Counted from the stretch's first letter, positions 7,920 through 17,031 are shown. The stretch is 64,000 nt of DNA from Acidobacteriota bacterium (GCA_021816455.1 JAKAXU010000004.1:62001-126000), one strand, 5' to 3'. The notes: a model not told the origin generated them from the letters alone. Numbers and translations: made by a program.

Positions 7920-8234
7920 ATGACACTCGAAAAGCAAAAGACTCCTCATGCATCCTCCACGGCGAGCTTCACTTTTCTCACCAATCACTCGCATGTTCTG
8001 CTGCTGATTGCAGCGAATCCGGAGATGCGCATGCGCGAGATGGCGCTTTCGGTCGGGATTACCGAGCGCGCCGTGCAGCGCATTATCGACGAGTTAAGCA
8101 CAACCGGTTACCTGGTTGTCACCAAGGAAGGCCGGAGGAATCACTACTCCATCGTCACTCAGAAGCCGCTGCGTCATCCGGTTGAAGGTCACTGCACAAT
8201 CGGCGAATTGATTCATTTTGTTCACGGAGAGTAA
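7920..8234 (+). CDS. small winged-helix (ArsR/MarR-like) transcription regulator
   Basis: 104 residues. A single winged helix: LLLIAANPEMRMREMALSVG (helices 1-2), ITERAVQRIIDELSTTGYL (helix 3, recognition) and VVTKEGRRNHYSIV (wing), then a short C-terminal tail with HPVEGHCTIGELIHFV. This 'predicted transcriptional regulator' type often represses its own gene. The ATG at 7920 is preceded by GGGGG. The His/Cys pair in the tail (HPVEGHC) might sense a metal or redox signal, but this is only suggestive. Stands alone 49 bases after the propeller gene. Confidence 0.8.
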   Translation: MTLEKQKTPHASSTASFTFLTNHSHVLLLIAANPEMRMREMALSVGITERAVQRIIDELSTTGYLVVTKEGRRNHYSIVTQKPLRHPVEGHCTIGELIHFVHGE

Positions 8235-8330
8235 GTGCTGCCCGCGTGCCGGTGAGCAGCCGCGCTGATCGTCCAGAAATGTGCCCAGCCAGGCACTTCT
8301 CGGGTATCGGGCTGAACTCGCAGGAACGCT

Positions 8331-9302
8331 TCAGCGGGGATGATCGGATGTCCTGACTATGTCGGACGCGGAGATCGCTTCGACATGTGGCTCGACGATC
8401 AATGCCGGTATCTCCGACCAATGCACTGCGCTGAGTTGAGCGCCGGCAAAGAGCAGCAGTCCGGAGACATAAGCCCACAAGAGCAGTCCGACAGAGACGT
8501 AAAACGGGCCGTAGAGCGCCTTCAGATCCAGCCGCGGGAGAAATGCGACAAAGATGAACTTGGCAGCCACCCAGACAAGGCCGGTGACGATCGAAGTCCG
8601 AAGGACGGGACGGACCGGAACTTTGCGGTTCGGCATCAGCCAGTAGACGGAGAAAAAAAAGAGGATGCTTGCCGCAGAAGTCGTGATCAACAACCATGAG
8701 CCGCTGATCGATCGATAGACGAAATTGTCCACGTGGCCGAAGAAGAGGACCGCCAGCACCAGGTGCTCGGCTGCATTTAACATGACACAAAGAACGCCGA
8801 GGACAACCATGAATGCGGCAAGCCCCAGAGCCACGATCTGGTTCAGGATGTAGTTGCGGCTTTTGACCACTCCCCAAGCGCGGTTCAGGGCGACCTCGAG
8901 CGGAAGAAAGATACCGGTGCAGGCCACCAGAATCATGAACATCGACACAATCTGCACGGTGTGACGCTCGGCGACAAACTCCAGATTCTGCGCGACAAAG
9001 TCCTGATTGGATGGCAGGAAGTATTTGATCAGCTCAGCGATCTCCGCGCTCATAGCCGCCGAATGGAAGAGCTTGCGAGCAAGCGTGTACAGCAGGACGA
9101 TGAGCGGAATGAAGGAGAGGATGGCGTTGGCGGCAAAGCTGAACGCGAAGGTATGTACCTCGCTGTCCAGCAGGTATCCGAATAGCAGCCGCCCATCCTT
9201 GCGGGGATGAAATCCTCTCGCGCGTGAACTGGTTCTTATCTCGCGGGAAGAGGTTTCATCCGTGTCCGTGCGGCCCTGCTCGGTCGATGGAATCATCGTC
9301 AT
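8331..9302 (-). CDS. YihY/virulence factor BrkB family membrane protein
   Basis: 323 residues with about six membrane helices starting near residue 55. Landmarks: TFAFSFAANAILSFIPLIVLL, FLPLEVALNRAWGVVKSRNY, WVAAKFIFVAFLPR and LYGPFYVSVGLLLWAYVSGLLLFAGAQL, which give the family's GPF...LLW(A/L)Y...LLFGAxL ending. Long called ribonuclease BN by mistake; true function is unknown and probably linked to envelope transport. Ends in a 20-residue polar tail. Convergent with the winged-helix gene; 96 bases between hold nothing I can name. Confidence 0.85.
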   Translation of the reverse strand: MTMIPSTEQGRTDTDETSSREIRTSSRARGFHPRKDGRLLFGYLLDSEVHTFAFSFAANAILSFIPLIVLLYTLARKLFHSAAMSAEIAELIKYFLPSNQDFVAQNLEFVAERHTVQIVSMFMILVACTGIFLPLEVALNRAWGVVKSRNYILNQIVALGLAAFMVVLGVLCVMLNAAEHLVLAVLFFGHVDNFVYRSISGSWLLITTSAASILFFFSVYWLMPNRKVPVRPVLRTSIVTGLVWVAAKFIFVAFLPRLDLKALYGPFYVSVGLLLWAYVSGLLLFAGAQLSAVHWSEIPALIVEPHVEAISASDIVRTSDHPR

Positions 9303-9404
9303 TTAGCACTTCAGTATATCGAATACGATCCGAATCCGGGCAGCCAGACCAACCCATTCAAGCCCTGTCGGCGATATTCAGATTGCGGGAGGTGGATTTT
9401 TTTC

Positions 9405-9433
9405 TTGCAATTTCGATCATTTCCTGACATAAC
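9405..9433 (+). promoter_or_regulatory. candidate promoter of the cold-shock gene
   Basis: TTGCAA at 9405-9410 and CATAAC at 9428-9433 with an exact 17-base spacer. A start near 9440 would give the cold-shock gene a leader of about 150 bases, in keeping with cspA-type messages. Confidence 0.4.
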
Positions 9434-9540
9434 CAGAGCACGAACTCTGAACGATCGACTGGAATCGGCGACTACTGATCCATAGGGAACAGGTCGCTGG
9501 CTTTCAAGAAATATACCCTCAACTCGGGTGCGGGCGCGCG

Positions 9541-9564
9541 TTGCGCCTGTAGGTTCTGGCGCAA
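9541..9564 (+). promoter_or_regulatory. stem-loop in the cold-shock gene leader
   Basis: TTGCGCC at 9541-9547 pairs exactly with GGCGCAA at 9558-9564 around a 10-base loop, ending 26 bases before the proposed GTG start. Possible RNA thermosensor element; not a terminator, since no U-tract follows. Confidence 0.35.
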
Positions 9565-9590
9565 TACCGATGCGGATGGAGAGTGGAAGA

Positions 9591-9797
9591 GTGAAAGAAC
9601 AAGGCGTGGTGAAATGGTTCAATGGTGCAAAGGGTTATGGGTTCATCCAGCGCTCGACGGGGGAAGACGTCTTCGTACACTTCTCGGCGATTCAGGCCGA
9701 TGGTTACCGGTCGCTCAACGAGGGGGAAAGCGTCGAGTTTGAAGTGCAGCAGGGGCCGAAAGGGCTGAACGCGATCGAGGTGCGTCGGAGCAATTGA
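9591..9797 (+). CDS. cold-shock domain protein (CspA family)
   Basis: 68 residues with RNP1 KGYGFI and RNP2 DVFVHFS motifs: [18 protein letters not shown] and [20 protein letters not shown] single-stranded RNA/DNA-binding chaperone of the cytosol. I take GTG at 9591 as the start because GGAAGAG precedes it and the product then begins like other family members; ATG 9570 or 9576 would add five to seven residues. The upstream 288 bases hold no other gene. Convergent with queG. Confidence 0.93.
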   Translation: MKEQGVVKWFNGAKGYGFIQRSTGEDVFVHFSAIQADGYRSLNEGESVEFEVQQGPKGLNAIEVRRSN

Positions 9798-9818
9798 CGC
9801 CGGAACGATTTGCGCGAC

Positions 9819-10976
9819 TCAGCCGTTGCCTCCGAGGGAGCGCAGACGGCTGAGCGCCCAATCCAATGCCTGTCTGAAACCGGCCGTATCTGCGCCAGGA
9901 GGAGCTACAGTCCGCTGGCGCTCCAACCAGGGAAGGAACCGAAGAACTCCGCTGTTTCCCATGGCGGTTACAAGATTGCGACGCATAGACCAGTAACCTG
10001 TTCTTCGAATTGGCGAGCCGTTGAACATCGCTTCGAATTGCGCCTCGTCGAGTTCCGCCAGCCATTCGAGATCAGGATTCACCAGTTCTCGGCGAACGCC
10101 AAGCTGTTCGTCACGAGCGATAGGTGCTTTGCGGTTCCAGGGGCAGACATCCTGGCATATATCACAGCCGAAAATCTGCCGCCCGATGCCCTCGCTCAGA
10201 TCCGGATCGATTCCGTCGCGATGCTCGATCGTGAGATAGGCAATGCATCGAGTTGCATCCATCTGGTAAGGCGCAATCAGTGCGCCAGTCGGACACGCAT
10301 CGAGACAGCGGGTACAGCTTCCGCAGCGATCCGGAATGGTCATCGGCGCCGCATCCGCAGCCGGAAGCTCCAGCAGCAGCGCAGCAAGAAATGTGAACGA
10401 GCCGTGCTTTGGGTGAATCAGACAGGTATTTTTCCCGATCCATCCCAAGCCTGCGGCACGCGCAGCGGCACGTTCCAGCATCGGTCCGGTGTCCACATAG
10501 GCGCGGCTCTCGAACGATCCGTAGCGTTCTTTCAGCACGGCCTCCACCTGCCGCAGCCTCTTGAGCAAGACTTTGTGATAATCACTTGGGCGCAGAGTGC
10601 CGTCGGCCTCCCGCCGCGCAGTCCAGGCATAGCGAGCAATCCATCCGCTGGAAGCCGACGCAGTCTCGACCGACTTTGGGGCATCGCTGTAGTAACTGGC
10701 CATGCAGAGCAACACACTGCGCGCCCAGGGAAACGGTCTGTCCACCCGTCCGCGAACCAGATTGCCCGCTTCATCGCGGCGAGCCAGATAGTGCATCTGA
10801 CCGTGATAACCGGCCTCCACGAAGCGGCAGAAACGAGTGTCAGTTCGTTCGACATCCTGGGCGGGAAGCGGCAGCAGGGCAGCCTCCGTGAAGCCGAACT
10901 CAAGCGCCAGAGTACGAACTTGATGGGAATCGAGGGTGAGGTGCTCGGAATCTGCTGTCTGCATCGTCAGGACCAT
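9819..10976 (-). CDS. queG: epoxyqueuosine reductase QueG
   Basis: 385 residues. Last step of queuosine synthesis: cobalamin- and Fe-S-dependent reduction of epoxyqueuosine in tRNA. Visible motifs: the catalytic-Asp segment AYVDTGPMLERAAARAAGLG, WIGKNTCLIHP, and two ferredoxin-like 4Fe-4S sites, CGSCTRCLDACPTGA and CDICQDVCPWN. The C-terminal portion is HEAT-like. The ATG at 10976 may be replaced by Met5 at 10964. It sits 30 bases downstream of the VWA gene on the same strand, with a hairpin between them. Confidence 0.96.
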   Translation of the reverse strand: MVLTMQTADSEHLTLDSHQVRTLALEFGFTEAALLPLPAQDVERTDTRFCRFVEAGYHGQMHYLARRDEAGNLVRGRVDRPFPWARSVLLCMASYYSDAPKSVETASASSGWIARYAWTARREADGTLRPSDYHKVLLKRLRQVEAVLKERYGSFESRAYVDTGPMLERAAARAAGLGWIGKNTCLIHPKHGSFTFLAALLLELPAADAAPMTIPDRCGSCTRCLDACPTGALIAPYQMDATRCIAYLTIEHRDGIDPDLSEGIGRQIFGCDICQDVCPWNRKAPIARDEQLGVRRELVNPDLEWLAELDEAQFEAMFNGSPIRRTGYWSMRRNLVTAMGNSGVLRFLPWLERQRTVAPPGADTAGFRQALDWALSRLRSLGGNG

Positions 10977-10979
10977 TAA

Positions 10980-11002
10980 GGGGTCCGACTTACGGCGACC
11001 CC
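10980..11002 (-). terminator. hairpin after the VWA gene, just before queG
   Basis: GGGGTC at 10980-10985 pairs with GACCCC at 10997-11002. Read on the minus strand it follows the VWA stop by a few bases and is followed by TTAAT, so it could act as a weak terminator. It also lies in the only 30 bases available as queG leader. Confidence 0.4.
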
Positions 11003-11006
11003 GCTT

Positions 11007-12203
11007 CTATTTTCCTGCATGCTTCGCTGTGCCGCTGCTCGTCGGCTCAAAATATCCCTCGGTGGTAATCACGAACATCGACTTGTCTTTGGCACGCAGC
11101 GAAATCTTGTGGAAGCCATCGCTGAATGCATCGTCGCTGAGATCGTTTGGCGCGAATGTGAGGGCAAACTGCGCGTTCAGCTCATCGCTGATCTCATGAA
11201 ATGCTTCGTCGTAGTCGCCCTTACGGATGTCTTCGAAGTACCTCCCACCGGAGCGCACAGCGATCTGCTCCAGTGCCTTTTTCCCGTCGCCGTAACTGAC
11301 TGGCGCGTTCTTCCTTCCGTTGGGCCCTGGCTGACTGCTGGGGTATCCGCCTGGGTATCCCCCTGGATAACCGCCCGGATAACCACCGCCGGGAAATCTT
11401 CCGGGATAGCCCATTCCCGTGCGCTGATTCTGACCGTTATTGCCGAATTTCTGCTGCGGTCCCTCGTTCTTCACATAAATGGTGAAGACACTGACCTGCG
11501 CCTTCTGCGCAGCGTCGATAGCCTCGTTCAGCCCGACCTTGCTGCCGTGGTCATAACCATTAGTGAAAAGCACCATCAGCTTGCGGCCGTGTTCGGGAGA
11601 CATTAGCTCTTTCGCGGCAAGATAGACCGCGTCGTAAACCTCCGTGCCGCCCTGCACCATCTCTTTACCCACACTGCCCACCTGGGTCGACTGCTGGCTT
11701 TGCGCGGGTGCCGCGGTAGTCGTCATCTCGCTCAGTTCGGTGTGAATCTTCTGCGGTGAATTGGTGAAATCCTGCAACAGTTCCACCTCGTGATCGAAGT
11801 GAAGTAGAAACATCCTGGTATTGGGCCGCGCCAGCATCAGGTCCACGAAACGAGCGCAGGCGGCGCGTTCGCTGTCCAGCGCGGACTGCTGACCGCTGCT
11901 GGTGTCGATGAGCAGACCGATACGCATTGGCTCATTCTGCGGATGATCGAAGCTGAGGATCGTCTGCGGATGGCCGTTGTCGGAGAGCGTGAGGTCCGCT
12001 GTCGGGTAGGAGGTGAGAAGCTTGCCCTTCTTGTCGCGCAGAGTTACCGGTATGCGCACCACAAACGCGCTGGCTTTGTCGGTTGATGCAGCTCTTGAGG
12101 CATCGGGTTTTGCAGGAGAAGAGGAAGACTGGGCCGCGAAGGCAACCACAGGGAAAGCAAACGCAACAACACCGAGAGGATACAGGATTCGTCGGAAATT
12201 CAT
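11007..12203 (-). CDS. exported VWFA-related domain protein (acidobacterial type)
   Basis: 398 residues with a signal peptide ending near AFA-AQS. The N-terminal segment IPVTLRDKKGKLLTSYPTAD... is the usual lead-in of this family, followed by a von Willebrand A domain (MRIGLLIDTSSGQQSALDSE, RMFLLHFDHEVELLQDF, MVLFTNGYDHGSKV). The metal site is normally DxSxS (DTSGS); here it reads DTSSG, so the last Ser is shifted by one. A Gly/Tyr/Pro-rich loop (repeats of GGYP, DNA 11341-11400) interrupts the domain before the final helix. The start at 12203 is preceded by a signal-peptide-compatible N-terminus; an in-frame extension upstream looks non-coding. Role unknown, probably a secreted adhesion or scaffold protein. 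Confidence 0.85.
   Translation of the reverse strand: MNFRRILYPLGVVAFAFPVVAFAAQSSSSPAKPDASRAASTDKASAFVVRIPVTLRDKKGKLLTSYPTADLTLSDNGHPQTILSFDHPQNEPMRIGLLIDTSSGQQSALDSERAACARFVDLMLARPNTRMFLLHFDHEVELLQDFTNSPQKIHTELSEMTTTAAPAQSQQSTQVGSVGKEMVQGGTEVYDAVYLAAKELMSPEHGRKLMVLFTNGYDHGSKVGLNEAIDAAQKAQVSVFTIYVKNEGPQQKFGNNGQNQRTGMGYPGRFPGGGYPGGYPGGYPGGYPSSQPGPNGRKNAPVSYGDGKKALEQIAVRSGGRYFEDIRKGDYDEAFHEISDELNAQFALTFAPNDLSDDAFSDGFHKISLRAKDKSMFVITTEGYFEPTSSGTAKHAGK
11341..11400 (-). repeat. short in-frame tandem repeat coding (G)GYPG units
   Basis: About five imperfect 12-base units (variants of gga taa ccg ccc on the plus strand) encode PGGYPGGYPGGYPGGYP in the VWA protein. Likely a flexible linker and prone to copy-number change. 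Confidence 0.7.
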
Positions 12204-12304
12204 GGAAATTGCAGCTTCCTTGACTTGAATTTTCTTCGGAATAGACGGCTTCGCGGCATGCGAAGCCCACTCCCTTGCTGTTAGACGCACGATTCCCCGT
12301 ACGT

Positions 12305-12321
12305 GTCGCAGTCGCTGCGAC
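12305..12321. promoter_or_regulatory. GC-rich 7-bp stem-loop between GH31 and VWA genes
   Basis: GTCGCAG (12305-12311), loop TCG, CTGCGAC (12315-12321). It sits in the 220-base space between the GH31 stop and the VWA start, both on the minus strand. No U-tract, so more likely a pause/processing or operator site than an intrinsic terminator. The rest of the space shows nothing I can name. Confidence 0.3.
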
Positions 12322-12423
12322 GAATCCTGAAATCGGACCCTGTCGCATCCGTGGCACAGTTTGCGTGTACCGAGATACCTGTACATCGGAATTGGCTATG
12401 CCGGGTTGGGCTACGAGGGGCGG

Positions 12424-14994
12424 TTACCAGTTGTGGCCTGTCCCATTGCCGCCCGGCCCGGTGGAGGGTGGCGTAGACGGCATTACAGCGCCGCCCGGCC
12501 GAGTTTCCATCTGCGGCGGAGTGCGCCAGTTGCCGGGCTGAGCGTGAGTGGCTGGCGGAGGCATGGTCGGTGCGTGATTCGCCGGCTCAATATGCTGCTC
12601 GACCTCGACGATCGCACTGTCAGGCCCGCTCCAGAAATCGGCTCCGGAGTGGGTGAGTGTAGCAGTCGCGTCGTCCCAGTGCAGATGGCTCAGACGATCT
12701 TTGCCCTGCTCATAGCCATACGAAACACCGTCGTCGTCGAAGAGCGTAAAGTCACCGTTGGCGCCGGGATAGACGCGTACTTTCACGATCTTCTGCTGCT
12801 CGGCCGTGCTCATAATCAGGTTGCCGACCGGAATGATCGAACCTGCCCGCACAAAAAGCGGCAACGTATCGATGGGCGCGGAAACGGTGATGGTCTGGCC
12901 GCCGTGTACGCGCTGGTTGGTCCAGTAGAAATACCAATCGCTTCCGGCGGGCAGATAGACGCGACGGCTGGTGGTGCCCTGTTCGACCACCGGCGCAACC
13001 AGGAACGCCGGACCGAGCATGTATTCGTCGCCAATCTCAGCCACGCGCGGATCGTCCGGAAAGTCCATAAACAACCCACGCAGGATCGGTGCGCCGGTCA
13101 TCGCCGTGTGATATTCGACAGAGTAGAAATATGGCAGGAGTTCGTAGCGCAGCTTGAGATACTTCTCGAGAATTGGCTCGGCCTGTTTGCCATAGCTCCA
13201 GACCTCGTTCTCTTTGCGGCTGCCGTGGGTGCGGAAGATGGGTAGGAAGGCGGCGTACTCAAACCAGCGCGTATAAAGCTCGGGGTAGTCGTCATAGCCA
13301 CCGACGTTGTCGCGCGCGTCGGAGGGATCAAGCAATGGGCGATGCGCCGGATGATGCTCGGCCGGCAGATACTGCCAGCCGCCAGTGTCGTTGCTCCAAT
13401 TGGCGATGCCGGAGGCGGTGAAATCCAGACCGGTGGAGATCTGCCGACGGAGCGTGTCCCAGGTGGGGGCGATATCCGACGACCAGACAATGACGCCGTT
13501 GCGCTGGATGCCGAGATAGGCATCGCGCGAAAGACTCAGCGCGCGTTTGGCGGGGAAATCTCTGCGAAAGCCATCATAGAGCGCAGCGGTATGGGTGAGC
13601 GGGTAGATATTGAAGAACTCCGTCCCCGGACCGGCGTGGAGATAACTGCCATTGGGCGGCAGATCCGGCTCCGTCTCGTCCAGCCAGATGGAATCGAAGC
13701 CCTTTGAGAGGATGTTGTCGCGAATCTGGTCCCAGTACCATCGCGCCGCTGCGGGATTGGTTGTGTCGATGTCCGAACCGGCACGATCATAAGGCAGTCC
13801 GTTGGTGGGAGTTCCATCTGCAAGATGCTCGAACCATCCGTGCTTCAGAATCGTGTTGTAATAGCGCGATCCTGGAACAAAGCGCGGCCAGACGCTGATC
13901 ATTGACTGGTAGCCCATCGAATGCAGTTCGTCGTTCATCGCCTTGGGATCAGGCCACAGCGTCGGGTCGAAGTCCATCTGTCCCATGTGCGTGTAGTAGA
14001 ACCAGTCCACTACGAAGACATCCGCAGGAAGATGACGGCTGTGATAGCCGCGGGCAACGTCCAGCAACTCAGCCTGCGAGCGATACCGCTGCTTGCACTG
14101 GATGTATCCGTAGGCAGCCTTGGGCAGCAGAGGCGTTGGTCCAGTCAACAGGCGATAACCGGCGTAAATCTCATCCGTCGTGCGCCCGGCAATCACAAAG
14201 AACGACACGCGATCGCCTACCTGCGAGGTCCAGGTCGTCTGCTCGTTGAAGCCGGGACGGATCGTCGTCTTTGACGGATTGTCCCAGATCAGCCCATAAC
14301 CTTTGTTGGTGACCAGAAACGGCACGCAGACGCTCTGGCCGCCGGTTGCGTTGTAGTCATGCCAGCACTCAACGGTGTGCCCGCGATGGTCCAGATATCC
14401 TTCCTGATTCTGGCCCAGGCCGTAGTAATGCTCGTCGTCAGGCGCGGCAAAATACCCGGCAACCTGATAGAACTCCGGATCGGTTGGGCGACGATCGTGC
14501 AGAATGTCCTCATTGCCGTCTTTGTAATTTGGCACCGACTGCGCCCATCCGGTCATCTCCAGCAGCCGTTTACCACTGGCGGTATCGAACTGAATATCGA
14601 CTCCGGGCGTCGATCCACCGAAGAATCGGCCAATGTCCCTCTGAGTGACAAGCGGCTTCCAGGGCTTGCCCTTTGGAAGCGTAACCACCATCTGGGAGGA
14701 ACGATAGATCAATCCCTCAGGAGAGTCGGTGCGAGTCCATCCGGTAGTATCCGGCTGCGCTACAAAGCCGTAACCTGGCGCGGCCAGCGCATGATCCCGT
14801 TGCAGACTCAGGGTGACGCGAAGAATATTCGGCGCATAGGGTTGCAGGACGAGTGTCGCACCACGATAGGGCAGCACCAGGCCCGGCACCGGCGAGCCTT
14901 GCGCGATGGCTGCGCTGGGAGCCATCGTAGAGAGGGCGCAACCCAACACCAGCCATGACAACACATTCTGGATCGCACTTCGCGCCATTCCCAT
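12424..14994 (-). CDS. glycoside hydrolase family 31, alpha-xylosidase-like, exported
   Basis: 856 residues with a signal peptide (cleavage near SAAIA-QGS). N-terminal beta-sandwich domain, then the catalytic barrel from about residue 280. The nucleophile Asp is in FDSIWLDETEPD and the acid/base Asp in IVWSSDIAPTWDTLR, followed by the family's ISTGLDFTASGIANWSNDTGG. The C-terminal beta domains end with a Pro/Gly-rich tail (PPSTGPGGNGTG) lacking a known fold. The motif set resembles the xylosidase/transglycosylase branch rather than alpha-glucosidase, so a role in releasing alpha-xylose from xyloglucan-type oligosaccharides is likely but not proved. Periplasmic. Stands alone. Confidence 0.92.
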   Translation of the reverse strand: MGMARSAIQNVLSWLVLGCALSTMAPSAAIAQGSPVPGLVLPYRGATLVLQPYAPNILRVTLSLQRDHALAAPGYGFVAQPDTTGWTRTDSPEGLIYRSSQMVVTLPKGKPWKPLVTQRDIGRFFGGSTPGVDIQFDTASGKRLLEMTGWAQSVPNYKDGNEDILHDRRPTDPEFYQVAGYFAAPDDEHYYGLGQNQEGYLDHRGHTVECWHDYNATGGQSVCVPFLVTNKGYGLIWDNPSKTTIRPGFNEQTTWTSQVGDRVSFFVIAGRTTDEIYAGYRLLTGPTPLLPKAAYGYIQCKQRYRSQAELLDVARGYHSRHLPADVFVVDWFYYTHMGQMDFDPTLWPDPKAMNDELHSMGYQSMISVWPRFVPGSRYYNTILKHGWFEHLADGTPTNGLPYDRAGSDIDTTNPAAARWYWDQIRDNILSKGFDSIWLDETEPDLPPNGSYLHAGPGTEFFNIYPLTHTAALYDGFRRDFPAKRALSLSRDAYLGIQRNGVIVWSSDIAPTWDTLRRQISTGLDFTASGIANWSNDTGGWQYLPAEHHPAHRPLLDPSDARDNVGGYDDYPELYTRWFEYAAFLPIFRTHGSRKENEVWSYGKQAEPILEKYLKLRYELLPYFYSVEYHTAMTGAPILRGLFMDFPDDPRVAEIGDEYMLGPAFLVAPVVEQGTTSRRVYLPAGSDWYFYWTNQRVHGGQTITVSAPIDTLPLFVRAGSIIPVGNLIMSTAEQQKIVKVRVYPGANGDFTLFDDDGVSYGYEQGKDRLSHLHWDDATATLTHSGADFWSGPDSAIVEVEQHIEPANHAPTMPPPATHAQPGNWRTPPQMETRPGGAVMPSTPPSTGPGGNGTGHNW

Positions 14995-15155
14995 TCACTC
15001 CAGTAAGTATGAAAGTTGTCGACGAGCGAAATTGATTCGCCAGGCACGCTGAGTATACCGCGAAGCACTACCATGGCGTGCGATAGCTTGCCTGCTTTCA
15101 CTCTTCGCGCTACCCTTGTAAAAATCCTTTTCGATCCATCCACCAGGAGACGGAA

Positions 15156-15713
15156 ATGCTCCTCCGGTATTGCCTTTGCGCCTCATTGCTGCTTGGCTTG
15201 GCGACAATCAGCCTTCATGGCTCGTACGCGCTTGGGCATCAAAAATCAACGGCTCCACATCCATGCATCAGCACAAAACAGGCGCCGGAGTATGCGGGTA
15301 AGGATGTCTGCGTCAGCGCACATGTCTACGACGTGGTCGAATTGAAAGACGGCACACGCTTCCTGGATGTCTGTCCGCTCTCCATGCCCGATGCAGAATG
15401 CCGCTTTCTGATGCTCAGCCTCTACGCCGACCACGGAGAAGTGGGTGAACTGCGTCGCTATCAGAACCAGAACGTTCTGGTCCGCGGCGTCGTCCGTCCC
15501 ATGCACGGGCGCATGGGCATCATGATCAGCAACGCGCGCCAGTTCACCGGCGGGCCGGAAAAATTTCGCCCCAATCCCAAGCTGCTGCGCGGATTCTTCG
15601 GCCAGTCGGACGCCATGCCGGTATCCGATCCCAACCTGACCGCGCACGGCCGCCAGCGCAGCTTCATGAATCGCTATCTGACGGAGCAGCGCACCAGCAC
15701 TCCCGCAAAGTAA
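15156..15713 (+). CDS. exported protein of unknown function, possible OB-fold
   Basis: 185 residues. Signal peptide (LLLGLATISLHGSYA). The core AGKDVCVSAHVYDVVELKDGTRFLDVCP ... LMLSLYADHGEVGELRRYQNQNVLVRGVVRPMHGRMGIMISNARQF has the strand pattern of small nucleotide-binding-like OB-folds found in periplasmic proteins. Four Cys in the first half could form disulfides. The C-terminal third is basic and low in order. Preceded by AGGAGACGGAA. Convergent with the glycosyltransferase gene. Confidence 0.7.
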   Translation: MLLRYCLCASLLLGLATISLHGSYALGHQKSTAPHPCISTKQAPEYAGKDVCVSAHVYDVVELKDGTRFLDVCPLSMPDAECRFLMLSLYADHGEVGELRRYQNQNVLVRGVVRPMHGRMGIMISNARQFTGGPEKFRPNPKLLRGFFGQSDAMPVSDPNLTAHGRQRSFMNRYLTEQRTSTPAK

Positions 15714-15731
15714 GTACACGTGCTCCTTGCT

Positions 15732-16931
15732 CTACCAGCGATCTCCGGCTGCTGCCCGCAGTTCCCTCAGCGGGTAATGCGTGCCGCGCCATACCACCCC
15801 GTTGCGCAGAATCGTCATCGTGATCGACCGCAGCATCGCAAAGAGAAACAGCGCCGACGCAAAGGGGAAAAACAGCACATACCCTGCAGGCACGTGCGTC
15901 CGGCGTTGTTGCAGAGCATACACCGCAGCCATTGCCAGGTAAGTGGATACTCCCGCGACGCGTGCCGTGCCGCCTGCGGCGATTGCAAGCAGTGGCCAAA
16001 CAGTGTGCAGCATCATGCCGGCGCATGCTGCCAGCGCGAGAATCATCTGGAAACGAAAGAGTGCAAAGATATTTTTTTCCAGATTTCTCACCACACCCCA
16101 GGCACCGTTGGCCCAGCGCACACGAACCATTCCGCAACCCCAGGCAACTTGCTGCCGCATGCCGAACTGCTTCACGCGCCAGCCCATGCGCAAATCCTCC
16201 AGCACTTCCATGCGCAGCGTCTCAAAGCCACCCAGAGCTTCGTAACTCGCCTTACGCATCAGGTTGAACGCGCCCACTCCAAGGAAGTCCTTCGCCTTGG
16301 GATCTGCGATCTTCCAGTAACGCAAGCCCCAACCGGTCAACGCGAACATCGCTCCTTGCAGCGCCATCTCCGCGCGGCTTACCGCAACCCAGTCCGGCAG
16401 CACGGCCAGATGATCAACCTGCTCCCGCTGGGCAAACCCCAGAGCGCGCACAAGCACTTCCGACGCGAACTCGACATCGCCATCGGTGAAGAGAATCCAC
16501 TTGGCCTGCGCGCGCCGCGCAGCCGTCGCCAGCGCATGCGGCTTGCCCAGCCAGCCATGCGGAAGCTCTCGAATATGGATCACTTCCAGCGTGTGTCCAC
16601 CGACCGCGTTGTCGGCTGCACACTCGGCGGCAATCGCCTCCATGCGTGCTCCGGTAGCGTCGGTTGAGCGGTCGTTGACGGCCAGAATCTGCAACTGCAA
16701 GCCGCGCGAGGCGAGCAATCCGCGCAGCGTTGTTTCAATTCCGTCCTGCTCATTGCAGGCAGGGACGATCACGGTCAGATGCGGCGCATCTGCTTTCAAA
16801 GGCAAGCATTCAGACAACAGATTCAGGTCAGGAACCGAATTCCGATGCAGCCATCGATCCACAACCTGCCACGCCCAGCCAAGGGCCAAAAGCCAGGCGC
16901 TCACGGGAAGCAGCCAGTGCAGGAAAACCAT
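15732..16931 (-). CDS. family 2 glycosyltransferase, HpnB/CrtQ-like, membrane-bound
   Basis: 399 residues from ATG 16931. N-terminal membrane helix (LLPVSAWLLALGWAW), GT-A domain with VIVPACNEQDGIETTL, AVNDRSTDAT, the metal-binding LFTDGDVEF (DxD-type) and the acceptor-side EVLEDLRMGWRVKQFG with ED and QxxRW-like features, then three to four C-terminal membrane helices. The arrangement fits the hopene-associated or carotenoid-type GT2 group. The acceptor is unknown. An in-frame TTG at 16982 is possible but there is no strong Shine-Dalgarno sequence for either. Ends 19 bases from the convergent gene stop. Confidence 0.85.
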   Translation of the reverse strand: MVFLHWLLPVSAWLLALGWAWQVVDRWLHRNSVPDLNLLSECLPLKADAPHLTVIVPACNEQDGIETTLRGLLASRGLQLQILAVNDRSTDATGARMEAIAAECAADNAVGGHTLEVIHIRELPHGWLGKPHALATAARRAQAKWILFTDGDVEFASEVLVRALGFAQREQVDHLAVLPDWVAVSRAEMALQGAMFALTGWGLRYWKIADPKAKDFLGVGAFNLMRKASYEALGGFETLRMEVLEDLRMGWRVKQFGMRQQVAWGCGMVRVRWANGAWGVVRNLEKNIFALFRFQMILALAACAGMMLHTVWPLLAIAAGGTARVAGVSTYLAMAAVYALQQRRTHVPAGYVLFFPFASALFLFAMLRSITMTILRNGVVWRGTHYPLRELRAAAGDRW

Positions 16932-17031
16932 CCGGAATTCGCTCACATCTCCGATTATCCACGCTGCCGAGACCCTAACCAAAACATGGACTTCCGCGCA
17001 TGATGCAACCGGCTTGCTTCCTGAGGCGGCC

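Noticed and set aside
9810-10979. 389-codon plus-strand frame
   Set aside because: Antisense of queG across its whole length; composition typical of a shadow frame.
11341-11400. short tandem repeats as a possible regulatory array
   Set aside because: In-frame Gly-Tyr-Pro coding repeat inside the VWA gene.
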